A stretch of DNA of 64,000 bases. Origin: Methanohalophilus euhalobius. Lineage in GTDB: Archaea; Halobacteriota; Methanosarcinia; Methanosarcinales; Methanosarcinaceae. Under the pieces are notes generated by a model. The model ran no database searches. It worked only from the letters and a program-made list of their open reading frames with translations, and was not told the DNA's origin. Each line of letters starts with the position of its first letter. Position 1 is the stretch's first letter. The position numbers and the translations under genes are program-made. This document shows, piece after piece, positions 26,405-35,903 of the stretch. The DNA is taken from the NCBI RefSeq assembly GCF_900215215.1, contig NZ_OBDR01000008.1, positions 1-64,000 of the forward strand. The letters are read 5' to 3'.

Positions 26405-27127
26405 TCACCTCCCGAATAATATCAGGCCAAGCAGGGACAATGTAATGGTAAGTCCGATCATTATTCCTTCAATCTTGCCTGCGTGAACACCGGCATGGAA
26501 TTTATTGAACTCTCCGATCCTGGCCATTTCCCTTTCGATATCAAGTATCCTGCCACGAATTACAGAGAACTCTGATGCCATTGGTTTTAGGCCACCGACT
26601 TCTTCTTCCTCTTCTGCTTCACCGCCGACTTCTACCACAAGGGGATCTGCATCAAAAGCACCAGGATCTTTGGCTGCAAGTTCCTTTATCTTACCGGTGA
26701 TAGTTCCCATGTCTTCAGTACCAATAAGATCGATACATTCGACCTGTTCCTGATACCTCTGTATAGCTTCTTCGGTCAGGTTCTCCACATATGGAATAGC
26801 ACCACTGGCATTCACGATCCTGTTATCACTGACACCGTTTTTGTGCAGCATTATGAATGCATCACCGGTTATGTGTCCCTTTACTTCAGACCCGGTTACG
26901 ACCAGATACCTGATATTGGGGTTTGCAATAATATGGGATACAACTTTTTCCAGACCCAGATTCTCTGTTTTACAGGGGCCAACAATAGAAGCTCCTGCAT
27001 CCAGCATGGGTCCTCCCTCCAGGTGTGAACCCAGGGTAATTACTGCAACACAGTTTTCCGGATCTCCTACCTCGTATTCTCCCTTGAGGATTGGCCATCC
27101 GGGTGCTGGTTCTCTCTTTTCTGCCAT
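26405..27127 (-). CDS. mtrA: tetrahydromethanopterin S-methyltransferase subunit A
   Basis: The 240-residue corrinoid-carrying subunit. The cytoplasmic domain has the cobalt-coordinating histidine at about 85 ([11 protein letters not shown]), equivalent to the known His84 of MtrA. A glutamate-rich linker near 165-175 and one C-terminal membrane anchor ([17 protein letters not shown]) follow. Methylation and demethylation of its cob(I)amide drives Na+ export by MtrE. Its stop codon doubles as the mtrF ribosome site. Confidence 0.97.
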   Translation of the reverse strand: MAEKREPAPGWPILKGEYEVGDPENCVAVITLGSHLEGGPMLDAGASIVGPCKTENLGLEKVVSHIIANPNIRYLVVTGSEVKGHITGDAFIMLHKNGVSDNRIVNASGAIPYVENLTEEAIQRYQEQVECIDLIGTEDMGTITGKIKELAAKDPGAFDADPLVVEVGGEAEEEEEVGGLKPMASEFSVIRGRILDIEREMARIGEFNKFHAGVHAGKIEGIMIGLTITLSLLGLILFGR

Positions 27128-27128
27128 T

Positions 27129-27452
27129 TTACAATCCTCCGGTCATGCTAAGCATGTAGATCACAATTGCCAGAATTCCTGAGAATACCAGTCCTACAAT
27201 GACGCCATAGAACAGGTTGCTGTAGATACCGGCATTGTATGATGTATTTTCTCTTCCCGGGAAGGAACTTAGAAGTGGCCTGTCCGGGGCGAGGGAATTT
27301 ACAAGGTCATCTGCAATCTTGTCAAGATCATCTATTCTTTCAACTATTGGATCCATGGAATATTGAATCACATCATCCCGTTCTGCTGCAAGCAGGGATG
27401 ACATTGGATCCAGTACTAAATGTACTTCAGGTGCAACATGTACCATGCTCAT
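27129..27452 (-). CDS. mtrB: tetrahydromethanopterin S-methyltransferase subunit B
   Basis: A 107-residue subunit with a soluble N-terminus ([18 protein letters not shown]) and one C-terminal helix ([19 protein letters not shown]). The ATG at 27452 overlaps the mtrC stop by four bases and follows GGAGGA at good spacing; a second ATG two codons later is possible. It lies one base upstream of mtrA. Confidence 0.94.
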   Translation of the reverse strand: MSMVHVAPEVHLVLDPMSSLLAAERDDVIQYSMDPIVERIDDLDKIADDLVNSLAPDRPLLSSFPGRENTSYNAGIYSNLFYGVIVGLVFSGILAIVIYMLSMTGGL

Positions 27453-28264
27453 TCCGATTCCTCCTCTTCCTTTGGCAGGAGACCTGTTCCAACCACATCA
27501 TATGCATCCCTGACAACATAGTTCCTGTACTGGCTGAACGAAACATACCATATGGCCAGTCCGATGACGATTGTGGGGGCAGCGGATGCACCGGCTGAAA
27601 CTGCAGAGACGATACCGGCCATTATCATTGCAATAGCACCTTTCTCGAATGCAGTGGAAAGGGTCCTGTCCTGTTTTTCATCGGGCCCGAGGTTTGCATT
27701 GAACGGATGAAGAATTGCCATACCTCCAGCGATGAAAATCAATGCGATGTAACCTGTAGCGATTACCTCTGTCAGAACCACATCAAACATGAAAGTGCCT
27801 GTCATGGCGGTACTGAGGCCTACAATGGCCAGCGTACCGGCACCTGCGATTTCTGTCATGGATTGTTCCATGATTGGAATGCCCATTCCGATTATTCTGT
27901 TGGCAAGGGCACCGATTACCAGGCCGATAACCATTGCGGTTACAAATGCAACTATGGGTCCGGCAATACCTCCGATTGCTAGGCCAAACATTGTTGCCAC
28001 CACTCCCATACCCAGAGCGAGCATACCGATGGAAGGTACACCTGTACCAAGTCCATAACTGGCAACTCTGCGTACTGCAGCTGAGCCCCATACGATGGCA
28101 CAAATTGCACCGAGGGCGCCTATGAATGAGAAGGCAGGTCCTGCAAACTGTACCATGAAATAGCTCAAATAAATTGCAATAAGTCCGCCTGCTGCTCCGA
28201 AAGCGATAAGTTTATTCTGGGGAATTGCCTCTGAGGCACCTCCGCCACTTCCTCCTGCAGACAT
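27449..28264 (-). CDS. mtrC: tetrahydromethanopterin S-methyltransferase subunit C
   Basis: A 271-residue polytopic membrane subunit with seven or eight hydrophobic helices. It opens with the glycine-rich [18 protein letters not shown] and ends with the cytoplasmic [10 protein letters not shown]. With MtrD and MtrE it forms the membrane core of the complex. Coupled to mtrB by an ATGA overlap. Confidence 0.96.
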   Translation of the reverse strand: MSAGGSGGGASEAIPQNKLIAFGAAGGLIAIYLSYFMVQFAGPAFSFIGALGAICAIVWGSAAVRRVASYGLGTGVPSIGMLALGMGVVATMFGLAIGGIAGPIVAFVTAMVIGLVIGALANRIIGMGIPIMEQSMTEIAGAGTLAIVGLSTAMTGTFMFDVVLTEVIATGYIALIFIAGGMAILHPFNANLGPDEKQDRTLSTAFEKGAIAMIMAGIVSAVSAGASAAPTIVIGLAIWYVSFSQYRNYVVRDAYDVVGTGLLPKEEEESE

Positions 28265-28265
28265 T

Positions 28266-28985
28266 TTACAGACCTCCTATTGTAATTACACTTACAATTG
28301 CACACATAAATGTGACAATTAAAGATGTTACTACTGCTTTTGGCCACTTCTTAAACTTAGGGTCATGGAATCCTTCGATTGTACCGCCTATGTTGTAAGA
28401 TGGAATCACAGCGTTGACGAAGAAAATTCCCACTGCAAAGATAGCTGCAAGGCCTATAAAGTCTGCAGAGGCCATACCGTTTGCAATACTCATCAGGGAA
28501 TAATAGACAAGCGCACCGCCGATACCACCCAGACCTCCTCCAATAATACCACTTACAAATGATACAGTTGGAAGACCGTGTCCTTCGGTACCCTGTGATA
28601 CATAGATATCCTGCCTGTCCTTTGTGATTGGGTCATAGTCTACCTTTGCTGAAGCCGGGGGGACACCGACACCGTAAATGTATACAAGGTTCCCGATTAT
28701 CATAGTTACGCCGATCATAATCATTGCACCGACCATACCGGCTGCAAGGATCAGGGCGATACTGTCTGTCAGGTTAAGCATTGCGCCTGCTGTTACAAGT
28801 CCTGTAAGACCCGCACCTGCAGCCAGCTGTACTGTACCTGTTCCAATTCCGGTAGCCTGGGCCATTGCCGCGGGGGCACCACCCACAGGTACGAAGTGGA
28901 CACTTCCGGATACGAGCACTCCTCCAAGTGTGATGAGGATCACGTATAGGAAATTGGCTGCCAGTACTCCTGCAATATCTATCAT
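28266..28985 (-). CDS. mtrD: tetrahydromethanopterin S-methyltransferase subunit D
   Basis: A 239-residue polytopic subunit with six or more helices rich in Gly/Ala ([18 protein letters not shown]). A conserved hydrophilic loop, [20 protein letters not shown], lies near 125-144. Its start overlaps the mtrE stop by four bases and mtrC follows after one base, so the operon is tightly packed. Confidence 0.96.
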   Translation of the reverse strand: MIDIAGVLAANFLYVILITLGGVLVSGSVHFVPVGGAPAAMAQATGIGTGTVQLAAGAGLTGLVTAGAMLNLTDSIALILAAGMVGAMIMIGVTMIIGNLVYIYGVGVPPASAKVDYDPITKDRQDIYVSQGTEGHGLPTVSFVSGIIGGGLGGIGGALVYYSLMSIANGMASADFIGLAAIFAVGIFFVNAVIPSYNIGGTIEGFHDPKFKKWPKAVVTSLIVTFMCAIVSVITIGGL

Positions 28986-29890
28986 GCAGTCACCTCTTCA
29001 TCTTCTTTGTACGGACCGTACTGGTTACGTGCGAAAACTTCCAGTCTGCGGTTTCCTAAGATCAAAATAAGTATGATTGCCAGTCCGGCGATAATTGCCA
29101 GCCAGCCAATATTGGCACCCATTGAAGGGTCAAATATTGTAGTAATCCAGCCACTGAGGAATACGGTCATACCAAAAGCCAGTCCTGTTACAGGTCCACC
29201 GAATTTGGCGCAGAACCAGGAATTATCGATACCGTTTCTCAGTCCGCACTCTGCTTTTCTCACGATATTACCGGAGTTTGCGGCATTAAGCCCGGATCCG
29301 AATTCCACATTCTGGAATTCACGCTCTGCACCATAGTGTACATCCCCTGTAGAAGATCCGATTGCTCCCACTGTGATACCCCATATGAATGCAAGCAGGG
29401 TAAGCGGGAAAGGATGTGCCAGGACAGATGTCATGAGATATGACACAACAAGGATACAAAATGTGGTAATGTAGGCAAATCCCATCATAACAGGTACGTG
29501 TGAACGGACCATGTCAAGATATATGGGTTGTCTGAATCTTTTCTGACTTGCGCTCCTTCCCAAATATGCAGTTGTTGCGTAAGTGCCGTGTATACCGGCT
29601 GCAATGAGAGCTCCAACTGCGATGGCAAAGACCACTGACATACTGTAGGCGCTCATAAGCACCGATGCGGATGCACCTCCGACCGCTGCCAGTAAGGCAT
29701 TGGAGGGGGGTTCACCTGAAATGGCTTTGTTGAAAATCCTGTGTGGATACATCATCTGGGGTGCCAGCTGTACCTGGGAGTTCGGGTTACTCTGTGAACC
29801 GACATCGGATTCCAGATCTTCCGATGCACCGGCGATAGTTGCCGCTGCACCCATTAGTGCCAACACACCCATTCCTATGAGTGGTTCCAT
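28982..29890 (-). CDS. mtrE: tetrahydromethanopterin S-methyltransferase subunit E
   Basis: The 302-residue membrane subunit thought to form the Na+ translocation path, with about six helices. The first helix begins [22 protein letters not shown] long cytoplasmic loop ([20 protein letters not shown]) precedes the second. A membrane-embedded acidic residue, as in [11 protein letters not shown], is the sort of site proposed for Na+ coupling. It is first in the mtr operon, with a strong AAAGGAGGAT ribosome site. Confidence 0.96.
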   Translation of the reverse strand: MEPLIGMGVLALMGAAATIAGASEDLESDVGSQSNPNSQVQLAPQMMYPHRIFNKAISGEPPSNALLAAVGGASASVLMSAYSMSVVFAIAVGALIAAGIHGTYATTAYLGRSASQKRFRQPIYLDMVRSHVPVMMGFAYITTFCILVVSYLMTSVLAHPFPLTLLAFIWGITVGAIGSSTGDVHYGAEREFQNVEFGSGLNAANSGNIVRKAECGLRNGIDNSWFCAKFGGPVTGLAFGMTVFLSGWITTIFDPSMGANIGWLAIIAGLAIILILILGNRRLEVFARNQYGPYKEDEEVTA

Positions 29891-30256
29891 ATATTTTATC
29901 CTCCTTTTAATTAATTATAATAAATCCATGTATTGTTGTAGAACAACTTTTTGGGGTTTGTTCTGTATGTTATGAATTATAACATAGACTCATCTAAGGT
30001 GGGTTTGGATTATTTAATATAATTCATAAACCTTTCGGATTTGTCTCCTGAAATCGATTATATTTCCCACATAAAGAGGGATTTGTTCAGCATATCAACA
30101 ATTGGATCAATATGTTTATCACTTACCATAATTACATCAGAAATCATCAAAATCTAAATTCATATACGCCGTATCAATGGGAATGATGCTTTAACTGAAC
30201 AGTACCTCTTTGCCTTACCAAAAAGACTATTTATCACTTGCAGAACAGTATTCTAT
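29891..30256. promoter_or_regulatory. divergent mtr operon / TIM-barrel gene regulatory region
   Basis: 366 bases without a gene separate mtrE (leftward) from the gene at 30257 (rightward). On the minus strand CGAAAGGTTTATGAATTATA (30037-30018) resembles a BRE/TATA promoter, giving mtr a leader of about 100 bases. Inside that leader is a perfect 8-bp inverted repeat, TATGTTAT-GAATT-ATAACATA (29966-29986), and a smaller one, GTTGT-AGA-ACAAC (29935-29947). On the plus strand CTATTTATC at 30227-30235 sits about 25 bases before the ATG at 30257, so that gene may be leaderless. Confidence 0.5.
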
Positions 30257-31060
30257 ATGATTGGTGCATCTTCCTTTGCAGCCCCGCTGCCCGGACTCGA
30301 TGAGTATGTTGATTCTGTTGAACTCTATATTCCCAAACTTGGTGTATATGATGGAAGAACACTGGACAGGGAGCGGCTCTTTTCAATACTTGATGAATTA
30401 TCCACCTGTGATCTGGAGACATCGATTCACGCTCCTTACTTTGCCGATGTGCCAACCTATCCTTCTGGTCTTGTGGTTAATACGGCAGCCATGGACAAAC
30501 AGGATTTCAGACTCATGGAAGAGTCCATTGATCTTGCCGCAGAGATTGGCTCCCAAGCTGTAGTCATCCATCCCGGTATTCAGGGGGAAGATTATGAAAA
30601 ATCTTTCAGTAAAATGATTGCAAACCTGAAACAACTGGCCGCCTTTGCTTCAGACAGAGGTGTGGTACTGGGACTTGAAAATAAGGAAAATACAGCTCCT
30701 GATAATCTCTGCTGTGATGCAGAGGAAGTTGTAAGGGCAGTCCTTGAAGTTGATTCTCCCTCTCTTGGTATTACTTTTGATGTTGGTCATGCCAATCTGA
30801 CCTGCAGGGGGGACTGTGGCCTGCTCAGACATTTTGCCCGACGTTTTGCAGAACATGTTGTCCATGTACACGTTCATGATAATCACGGAAAGTGCACGGG
30901 TGATTATTTCGGAGATGCACACCTTGGTCTAGGTGCGGGTTGTATTGATTATACCGTACTTGAAGAATTGTCGGGATTTGATGGAATATTCAATCTTGAA
31001 GTCTTTTCTCTGGATGATGTCATTGCGGGAAGGAATAAACTGGATGAAATATTTCCCTGA
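30257..31060 (+). CDS. AP-endonuclease-2/xylose-isomerase-like TIM barrel protein
   Basis: A 267-residue single-domain TIM barrel of the sugar-isomerase/endonuclease IV superfamily. Metal-ligand-type residues are visible: SIHAPYF (His), AVVIHPG (His), LGLENKEN (Glu), ITFDVGHAN (Asp, His), VHVHDNHG (Asp/His) and FNLEVF (Glu). It could be a sugar-phosphate isomerase/epimerase or an AP endonuclease-like enzyme; the short length and lack of the DNA-binding loops favour the former. It is transcribed divergently from mtr. Substrate unknown. Confidence 0.85.
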   Translation: MIGASSFAAPLPGLDEYVDSVELYIPKLGVYDGRTLDRERLFSILDELSTCDLETSIHAPYFADVPTYPSGLVVNTAAMDKQDFRLMEESIDLAAEIGSQAVVIHPGIQGEDYEKSFSKMIANLKQLAAFASDRGVVLGLENKENTAPDNLCCDAEEVVRAVLEVDSPSLGITFDVGHANLTCRGDCGLLRHFARRFAEHVVHVHVHDNHGKCTGDYFGDAHLGLGAGCIDYTVLEELSGFDGIFNLEVFSLDDVIAGRNKLDEIFP

Positions 31061-31235
31061 ATTCACGGGATACAGGCCTTCCCTGTAGACGTTTTCTCTA
31101 ATTTTTTGATTTCATGCATGGATACCTGTGTGCAGAGGGGGATATTTTTACCTTGTTCCATTTTCTTATGGAAAAACTATTAAAACATTACAGCAATGAG
31201 TATTATAGTGGTTGCAATACAAAGAAGGTATCAGC

Positions 31236-31700
31236 ATGAGTAGGTATGAGAAATTCAAGAAAATGGAAAACAAGACATACTCTGAAGTCAACAGGTACCT
31301 TAAGTCTACAACTCATTTGACAGCGCGTGAATGGATGATTGCCCGTCTCTGTGCAGATTTCAAAAATGTATCCGACCATTCGGAAATGACCTGGATAGGT
31401 GAAAACCTGCCGGATATTGTGCCATTTGCAGAGAGTCCGTATTCCAGACAGGAAGTATCCAATGCCCATTCCACCTTCAAGAAAAAAGTCAGGCGTAGTG
31501 GCACAACATTTTTTTATGCATATTATGCAGGCCTGATAGGCCAGGAAGAAATCCTAACCATGATACATAGCATGATAGATGATATAGGAGAACTGCTCAA
31601 GATTGAAGGCGGGGAATTATCCGAATCCCATTCAGAGGAAGTGCAGCTATTGATTGCACAAGTCCTCAAAAATATCAATGAAGCAGAGGGATTTGATTAA
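31236..31700 (+). CDS. DUF5806-like conserved archaeal protein
   Basis: A 154-residue soluble helical protein. Conserved blocks include NRYLKSTTHLTAREWMIARL near 19-38, followed by a segment ending WIGENLPDIVPF. I recall these from a protein family shared by methanogens and haloarchaea (DUF5806), but this was not searched. The start at 31236 follows AAGGT; the upstream 31212 start is not preferred. There is no signal peptide, metal motif or nucleotide-binding site. It is monocistronic; the 200 bases after it hold only the promoter of the next operon. Function unknown. Confidence 0.75.
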   Translation: MSRYEKFKKMENKTYSEVNRYLKSTTHLTAREWMIARLCADFKNVSDHSEMTWIGENLPDIVPFAESPYSRQEVSNAHSTFKKKVRRSGTTFFYAYYAGLIGQEEILTMIHSMIDDIGELLKIEGGELSESHSEEVQLLIAQVLKNINEAEGFD

Positions 31701-31901
31701 TGATATTGTTAGCTATATGGATTACACACGTGATGCAAAATATATGGTATTTATAATGTCGTATCATTCTCTCAATTGCCGAATATCTGTGGGCTCCTGT
31801 CAACCTCCTTTCCATTATCCTGTTTCCCACAATTATCTGAGGGGAGCTCACAACTTTTTAATGGCAATATGTATTTATCATCCCTTTTTATAGTATAACC
31901 A

Positions 31902-33176
31902 ATGACCCTCAGAGATTTTATTGACAGGATCCGTACTTCCGGCAGGCTTACCGTAATCAAAGAAAAAGTGAATGCCGAGTACGAGGCACCAATGATTGCA
32001 AAAAAGACCGCCGGGCCGGTCCTTTTCGAAAATATTAATGGTTACCGGGCGATCATGAACGTATTGGGAAGCAGGGATGAGCTGGGAGCAATGCTCAATG
32101 TCAATAGAAAAGACATTATCCAGAGTCTTTCCAGGATACAGCCTGATGGTGAAATAAGGATTGTGGATTCCTCTCCCACACAAGAAGTTTGTGTGGAGGA
32201 AGTGGACCTTTATTCTCTTCCTATAATGACTCATTTTGAGAAAGACGGCGGTCCCTATATTACGGCAGGAATAGTTGTTTCTGAATATGATGGTGTGACA
32301 AATGCCTCGATCCATCGCCTGATGGTTGTGGGAAGAAACAAACTGGCTGCACGCCTCGTGCCTCCAAGACATACATATCTTCTGCAAAAGGAGGCGGAGA
32401 ACAATGGTGATCCATTGCCTGTTTCCATAGTATTGGGCCCTCATCCTGCGGTTGCTTTTGCATCCTCCACACGGGTCGGGGAAGGCAAGGAATTTAATTA
32501 TGCGGCTTCCCTGATGGGCAATCCTGTGGAACTTTTTGAATGTGACAATGGTGTAAAGGCCCCACATTCCGAAATCGTCATGGAAGGTTACATCTATCCC
32601 GAAGAAAGGACAGATGAAGGTCCATTTGTGGATATCACGGGTACCTATGATCTTGTGCGCCAGGAGCCTGTCATAACGGTTACCAAAATATGGCATCGTA
32701 AAGACCCCATATATCACGGAATATTACCTGCAGGTCCCGAACACCTGTTGATGATGGGTGTGCCTTATGAACCCCGTATTTACGGGGCTGTCGGAGAAGT
32801 TACAAAAGTAAAGAATGTAATTCTGACCGAAGGAGGGTGCTGCTACCTTCATGCCATTGTCCAGATTGAAAAGCAGACAGAGGGGGATGCAAAAAACGCC
32901 ATAATGGCAGCGTTTGCCGCCCATACCAGTCTCAAACATGTGATTGTTGTGGATGAGGATATAGATATATTTGACAGTAACGACATCGAATTCGCAATGG
33001 CAACACGTGTGAAGGCGGATTCAGATGTTATGATAATTCCCGGGGTCCGGGGAAGCTCTCTTGATCCGCGGGGTGCTCTGGACGGTACAACTACTAAAAT
33101 GGGTATTGATGCCACAAAAGTGCTGGCAGAAAAAGAGAAATTCGAAAGAGCAACGATGCCAAAAAACATTTACTGA
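31902..33176 (+). CDS. UbiD-family decarboxylase, probable anhydromevalonate-phosphate decarboxylase
   Basis: A 424-residue UbiD-fold enzyme needing prenylated FMN. UbiD blocks are visible: ITAGIVVSEYDGVTNASIHR, the active-site region EGYIYPEERTDEGPFVDITG (including the conserved Glu) and PGVRGSSLDPRG. Because the next two genes encode the AcnX-type dehydratase subunits, the best assignment is decarboxylation of trans-anhydromevalonate 5-phosphate to isopentenyl phosphate. That step belongs to the archaeal mevalonate route established in Aeropyrum and Methanosarcina. A T-rich TATA-like element (TTTTTATA near 31886) precedes it. A generic UbiD function is the alternative. No UbiX is nearby. 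Confidence 0.88.
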   Translation: MTLRDFIDRIRTSGRLTVIKEKVNAEYEAPMIAKKTAGPVLFENINGYRAIMNVLGSRDELGAMLNVNRKDIIQSLSRIQPDGEIRIVDSSPTQEVCVEEVDLYSLPIMTHFEKDGGPYITAGIVVSEYDGVTNASIHRLMVVGRNKLAARLVPPRHTYLLQKEAENNGDPLPVSIVLGPHPAVAFASSTRVGEGKEFNYAASLMGNPVELFECDNGVKAPHSEIVMEGYIYPEERTDEGPFVDITGTYDLVRQEPVITVTKIWHRKDPIYHGILPAGPEHLLMMGVPYEPRIYGAVGEVTKVKNVILTEGGCCYLHAIVQIEKQTEGDAKNAIMAAFAAHTSLKHVIVVDEDIDIFDSNDIEFAMATRVKADSDVMIIPGVRGSSLDPRGALDGTTTKMGIDATKVLAEKEKFERATMPKNIY

Positions 33177-33197
33177 TCATATTTGAAGGTTTATTAT

Positions 33198-34388
33198 ATG
33201 TATCTCACACCTGAAGAAGAAAGAATGATGGCAGGGGAAAGCGGCCCTACCCTGCAAAAGGCTATGGAAATCCTGGTCGCACTGGGTGATATCTACGAGG
33301 CAGACCGCCTGATTCCCATTAAAAGTGCCCAGATTGCAGGTGTCTCCTATAAAACGATGGGTGATGCCGGTCTGGAATGGATATCCGATCTTGAAGGCAA
33401 GGTGCAGGTGCCTTCCATCCTCAACCCTGCCGGCATGGATCTTGAAAGATGGCAGGAGATGGGAATATCTGCCGAATTCGCCGAAAAGCAGCAGGAGATC
33501 ATCGAAGCATACAGGAATCTGGGTATAGGGGTCCAGTGTACATGCACGCCGTATTACCTGCAAAGTTTCTCGGCAACCTACGGTGATCATCTTGCCTGGA
33601 GTGAATCCTCAGCTGTATCCTACGCTAATTCCGTTATCGGGGCCCGTACCAATCGTGAAGGTGGCCCTTCTGCTCTCTGTGCAGCTCTTGTGGGTAAAAC
33701 CGCAAACTATGGCTATCATCTGGATGAGAACAGGATACCTGAACTCATGATATCCGTGGATTGTGAACTGGATGCTTCGGATTATGCAGTCCTGGGATAT
33801 ATCGCAGGCAAAGCAGCAGGTAAACGTGTGCCTCTATTCAAGATGCGATCTACACCCCACAGGGATCAGCTCAAAGCACTGGGTGCTGCAATGGCTGCAT
33901 CCGGCGCAGTAGCCCTCTATCATGTGGACGGTGTAACTCCTGAAACCTGCAGGAAAGATTTCGAGCCACCCGCGGAACAATTGACGATTGAAAAAAGCCA
34001 GATAGATGAAGTATATGAAACAGTATCAGGTGATGGGATTACAGAATGTGACAGCGCTGCTGTGGGTTGTCCTCACTGTTCACCGGAAGAACTGGAAGAT
34101 GTTGCTGCAAAGCTTGAAGGTAAGGTTGTGGACAACAATGTCTGGATATTTACTTCCAGGGAAGTTGCTGTATCCAATCCCAAGATAGTAGAAAGTATCG
34201 AGAGAAGTGGTGCAAAGGTCCTCTGTGACACATGCATGGTGGTCTCCCCTGCAACCGATAAGTTCTCTCACATGGCAGTAAATTCCGGAAAAGCCTATGC
34301 CTACCTGCCTGGAATGTGCAAGGTGGCCGCAACAATTGCCAATATTGAGAAATGCATGGAAAAAGGGGGTGGAGCCCATTCGGATTAA
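33198..34388 (+). CDS. AcnX-type phosphomevalonate dehydratase, large subunit
   Basis: A 396-residue aconitase-X catalytic subunit (formerly DUF521). Conserved pieces are YLTPEEERMMAGESGP at the N-terminus, TCTPYYL, the SESSAVSYANSVIGARTNRE block and the C-terminal cysteine site VLCDTCMVVSP. Family members bind an Fe-S cluster; together with the small subunit they dehydrate (R)-5-phosphomevalonate. The ATG at 33198 follows GAAGGT; an upstream TTG at 33183 is less likely. It is 21 bases after the UbiD gene and overlaps the small-subunit gene by 20 bases. Confidence 0.9.
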   Translation: MYLTPEEERMMAGESGPTLQKAMEILVALGDIYEADRLIPIKSAQIAGVSYKTMGDAGLEWISDLEGKVQVPSILNPAGMDLERWQEMGISAEFAEKQQEIIEAYRNLGIGVQCTCTPYYLQSFSATYGDHLAWSESSAVSYANSVIGARTNREGGPSALCAALVGKTANYGYHLDENRIPELMISVDCELDASDYAVLGYIAGKAAGKRVPLFKMRSTPHRDQLKALGAAMAASGAVALYHVDGVTPETCRKDFEPPAEQLTIEKSQIDEVYETVSGDGITECDSAAVGCPHCSPEELEDVAAKLEGKVVDNNVWIFTSREVAVSNPKIVESIERSGAKVLCDTCMVVSPATDKFSHMAVNSGKAYAYLPGMCKVAATIANIEKCMEKGGGAHSD

Positions 34389-34779
34389 AGGCAGGGGTAT
34401 CTCAAAAGGAAGTGCTGATGGTGAAGTATTGCTTTCAGAAGACCCAATCTCATTTCTGGGCAACGTAGACCCGCAAACAGGTAAGATTGTTGATCCGGAG
34501 CATTGTCTTTTCGGTAAAAATATAGCTGGCAAGGTATTGGTATTTCCACATGGGAAAGGCTCAACAGTGGGTTCCTATGTAATTTACCAGCTTTTCAAAA
34601 ATGGTGTTGCTCCGGTTGCAATGGTAAACCTGGAATGTGAACCGATAGTAGCTGTGGGAGCGATCATATCCGAAATTCCTCTGGTTGATGGTCTGGAAAG
34701 TAATCCATTTGAGATGCTGAAGGATGGTATGCACGTGAATGTAGACGGAAATGAAGGCTGGCTGGAAACAAAGGAGTAA
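34369..34779 (+). CDS. AcnX-type phosphomevalonate dehydratase, small subunit (DUF126)
   Basis: A 136-residue swivelling beta-barrel domain of the aconitase-X complex. It has KGRGISKGSADGEVLLSEDP at the start and the substrate-loop motif FPHGKGSTVGSYVIYQL in the middle. The GTG at 34369 (VEPIRIKGRG) is chosen because similarity begins there. Earlier ATGs lie deep within the large-subunit gene in another frame. It acts with the large subunit as phosphomevalonate dehydratase. The M50 gene starts two bases after its stop codon. Confidence 0.88.
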   Translation: MEPIRIKGRGISKGSADGEVLLSEDPISFLGNVDPQTGKIVDPEHCLFGKNIAGKVLVFPHGKGSTVGSYVIYQLFKNGVAPVAMVNLECEPIVAVGAIISEIPLVDGLESNPFEMLKDGMHVNVDGNEGWLETKE

Positions 34780-34780
34780 G

Positions 34781-35890
34781 ATGGGTTTAAAACGGAAACC
34801 TTCAGTAGACCCTCAGGTCAAACAGCTTATTGACTGGATGTATCTTCAGGTAAGTCCTTTTTTCAGGGTATATGAGGTGAACTACCATGCCGGGTCGGTC
34901 TATTTCTATGGAATGTCACGGGTTAGCCGCAAGATCATACAGGAATCCCTCACAGTGCAGTTTGCCTCCAGGGGTTACAACCTTGCTATCGAATCTAAGT
35001 TAGGGGAAGAGGTAATTGCAGCGGTTCCCTTCAAACAAGGAAAAGACAGAGTCTGGATAAACGCTGTGCTGGCAATAGCCACTTTTTTTACAACCATGTT
35101 TGCCGGTGCAAGCATGTTTGGGGCAGATGTAATTGCAGATCCGATCTCTGCTTTTGAAGGTTTGCCTTTTACTATCGCTATAATGGGTGTGTTGGGTTCA
35201 CATGAGATGGGGCACTATCTCGCAGCTCGCAGGCATGGCATGCAAACTTCCCTGCCCTATTTTATTCCCTTTCCCTCCATAATCGGAACAATGGGGGCGG
35301 TTATCAAACACAAAGGAATGATACCGGACAGGAAATCCCTGTTTGATGTGGCAGTTTCAGGCCCCCTTGTAGGGCTTGTGGCCTCAGTAATTGTAACGAT
35401 CATAGGTTTGATGCAACCCCCGCTGGAGTTCTCTCAGGCACCCGGGACCCTTATGATAGACCTGCAGATGCCTCCCCTATTTGCCTTCCTGCAATGGCTA
35501 ATGGGTTCCAGTGGTCAAACCATTCACCCTGTGGCTTTTGCCGGCTGGGTGGGCATGTTTGTCACCCTGCTCAACCTGCTACCTTCGGGCCAGCTGGACG
35601 GAGGGCATGCCATGCGTGCAATGCTTGGTGAAAAAGCGAAATACATTTCTTCAGCAATGCCGGTTATACTCGGATTGGTAGCCATATATATAGGCACTGT
35701 AATGGGACAGAATGCCGGAATCTGGTTTTTCTGGGCGGTTTTACTGTTTCTTTTTGCTACCGCAGGCCATCCCCGACCAATGGAAGACAGCCATGAACTT
35801 GACGGGAAAAGGATGTTACTGGGAATAGTTACCTTCGTGTTGGGCCTGTTGTGTTTCACACCGGTTCCTTTTACTGTAGTTACTGTTTAA
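34781..35890 (+). CDS. M50-family intramembrane metalloprotease (site-2 protease)
   Basis: A 369-residue polytopic protease. The zinc motif HEMGH is at about 141-145, and the third ligand sits in SGQLDGGH near 270-275. About eight hydrophobic segments follow a 90-residue soluble N-terminal domain. It resembles the archaeal/plant S2P-like group without a PDZ domain. It begins two bases after the dehydratase small subunit with an AAGGAG site, so it is probably co-transcribed with the mevalonate genes; no functional link is evident. Substrates unknown. Confidence 0.9.
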   Translation: MGLKRKPSVDPQVKQLIDWMYLQVSPFFRVYEVNYHAGSVYFYGMSRVSRKIIQESLTVQFASRGYNLAIESKLGEEVIAAVPFKQGKDRVWINAVLAIATFFTTMFAGASMFGADVIADPISAFEGLPFTIAIMGVLGSHEMGHYLAARRHGMQTSLPYFIPFPSIIGTMGAVIKHKGMIPDRKSLFDVAVSGPLVGLVASVIVTIIGLMQPPLEFSQAPGTLMIDLQMPPLFAFLQWLMGSSGQTIHPVAFAGWVGMFVTLLNLLPSGQLDGGHAMRAMLGEKAKYISSAMPVILGLVAIYIGTVMGQNAGIWFFWAVLLFLFATAGHPRPMEDSHELDGKRMLLGIVTFVLGLLCFTPVPFTVVTV

Positions 35891-35903
35891 GGAAGTGAAT
35901 TGA

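Noticed and set aside
27783-28103. Cys/Arg-rich frames opposite and within mtrC
   Set aside because: Shadow frames generated by Gly/Ala codons of a certain membrane gene.
31902-34779. UbiD-AcnX-DUF126 cluster as an undescribed pathway
   Set aside because: The chemistry is already established for the archaeal mevalonate pathway; kept as a finding only for its clustering.
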